Notes under the pieces: model-generated | What the model was told of the DNA's origin: nothing | The model's database searches: none | Seen by the model: only the letters and a program-made list of their open reading frames with translations | From: a virus | Length of the DNA stretch: 24,835 bases | Direction: 5' to 3' (one strand) | IMG/VR virus record: IMGVR_UViG_3300034200_000302 | Coordinates: 1 to 24,835 of that record | In this document: in pieces, positions 24,201 to 24,835 of the stretch | How positions within the stretch are numbered: the stretch's first letter is position 1 | How the letters are laid out: each line of letters opens with the position of its first letter | Position numbers and translations under genes: made by a program

Positions 24201-24835
24201 TTAACTCAACTTAGAAGTATCTATGTTCTTAAAGAAATTTTTATGAGTATTGTAGTTGTTTAATACTTCTTCTCGCGTGAGAGGCTTAGAATAGAACTTT
24301 ACACTGCCTAGATACCCTCTCAGACCGCTTATTAGTCCGCCGTATTGCCCACCCATGAAGTTTCCTTTTTGGAATCCATCAGTATATCCCCCACCCACAA
24401 TCCAAGGGGTCACCTTGAAATTGGTTCCTGGGTTATTTAATTTTGGTCCGCTATTTAATTCAGTTGGGCTAGTTAAATCATATTCAAAGCTATTAGCAGC
24501 GGCTAAATTTGGCAAGTTAGGCATCGTACCTTCTGGGATGCCAAACACATAGGATAGAGAGGAAGTCGCAATTTCTTGTCCGTCAAAGTATAGAGTAAGC
24601 TTATCAGATTGTGGATTAAGGGTAATTGAAAAGTGGCAAAAGTCTGATGAGCAATCAACCATTCCTTGATTAAGTGATTTAACCATAGAGTGGTATGTGG
24701 TGGATGCTTTGCAGTCCAGACCATCAAAGAATGATCTGTTAATAAGCGTAGCGGCTGAAGCAGAAATTGATTGAGTTGGGGCAAGGAAGAAACTGGTTGA
24801 AGATACTGGATTAAGAGATTGGCTGTTTGAGGCTG
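24201..24835 (-). CDS. LamG / concanavalin-like virion protein (partial, 5' end outside window)
   Basis: The frame is open from the right edge to the stop at 24201, so this is the C-terminal 211 residues of a longer protein; an internal ATG at 24686 is unlikely to be the true start because the frame continues as good protein upstream (RSFFDGLDCKASTTYHSMVK). The end has FSITLNPQSDKLTLYFDGQE, then GGLISGLRGYLGSVKFYSKP and LTREEVLNNYNTHKNFF, the typical last strands and closing helix of a LamG-type jelly-roll, a glycan-binding fold. Such domains occur in virion proteins of aquatic T4-like phages. It lies directly upstream of gp25, so a baseplate or fibre place is likely; the type of ligand cannot be told. 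Confidence 0.8.
   Translation of the reverse strand, partial: ASNSQSLNPVSSTSFFLAPTQSISASAATLINRSFFDGLDCKASTTYHSMVKSLNQGMVDCSSDFCHFSITLNPQSDKLTLYFDGQEIATSSLSYVFGIPEGTMPNLPNLAAANSFEYDLTSPTELNSGPKLNNPGTNFKVTPWIVGGGYTDGFQKGNFMGGQYGGLISGLRGYLGSVKFYSKPLTREEVLNNYNTHKNFFKNIDTSKLS

Noticed and set aside
24503-24784. A second minus-strand frame overlapping the LamG-like gene
   Set aside because: It is out of frame with the LamG-like sequence, has no recognisable content, and the LamG frame is open through the same stretch to the window edge.

Overview
This window looks like part of the structural-gene (late) region of a contractile-tailed, T4-like bacteriophage. Every gene I can support is read from the minus strand, so the transcriptional order runs from position 24835 down to 1. 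The major capsid protein, scaffold, S77-type prohead protease, gp25, gp6 and gp13/14/15-like neck and tail-completion proteins are recognisable from conserved motifs, and together they place the phage in the broad T4-like group. The AT-rich base composition and the mix of virion proteins resemble marine or other aquatic T4-like phages. The host cannot be read from this sequence. No tRNA, integrase, insertion sequence or CRISPR array was seen, and there is no non-coding stretch above 300 bases (the longest is about 75).

Region 1 (24835 to 19714) is the baseplate: the end of a LamG-like virion protein, gp25, gp6, and a large wedge protein with a P2 gpI-like domain in the position of gp7. Region 2 (19711 to 6648) is a host-interaction or peripheral virion module of six genes. 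It holds a GH49 (dextranase)-like beta-helix depolymerase with a candidate Asp triad, two smaller proteins of unknown function, a giant right-handed beta-helix protein, and two large virion proteins. The beta-helix protein and its neighbour share an N-terminal motif that looks like a common docking element. A PAAR spike-tip protein follows (6648 to 6334).

Region 3 (6258 to 1929) is the head-assembly module. It has an acidic protein with a CPLC motif, two small proteins in the place of T4 gp67/gp68 (one strongly basic with a capsid-targeting-like N-terminus), the prohead protease gp21, scaffold gp22 and major capsid protein gp23. A strong intrinsic terminator follows gp23. Region 4 (1855 to 1) holds the neck and tail completion proteins gp13-, gp14- and gp15-like; the last is cut by the window edge.

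Most genes touch or overlap (TAATG, TAATATG, TAATTATG junctions), which points to translational coupling in long transcripts. T4-late-promoter-like boxes (ATAAATA or TAAATA) precede four genes. In three of these the box lies 5 to 6 bases before the ATG, so transcription could start at or next to the start codon. That pattern, the internal-protein candidate and the GH49-like spike are the points most worth a second look.
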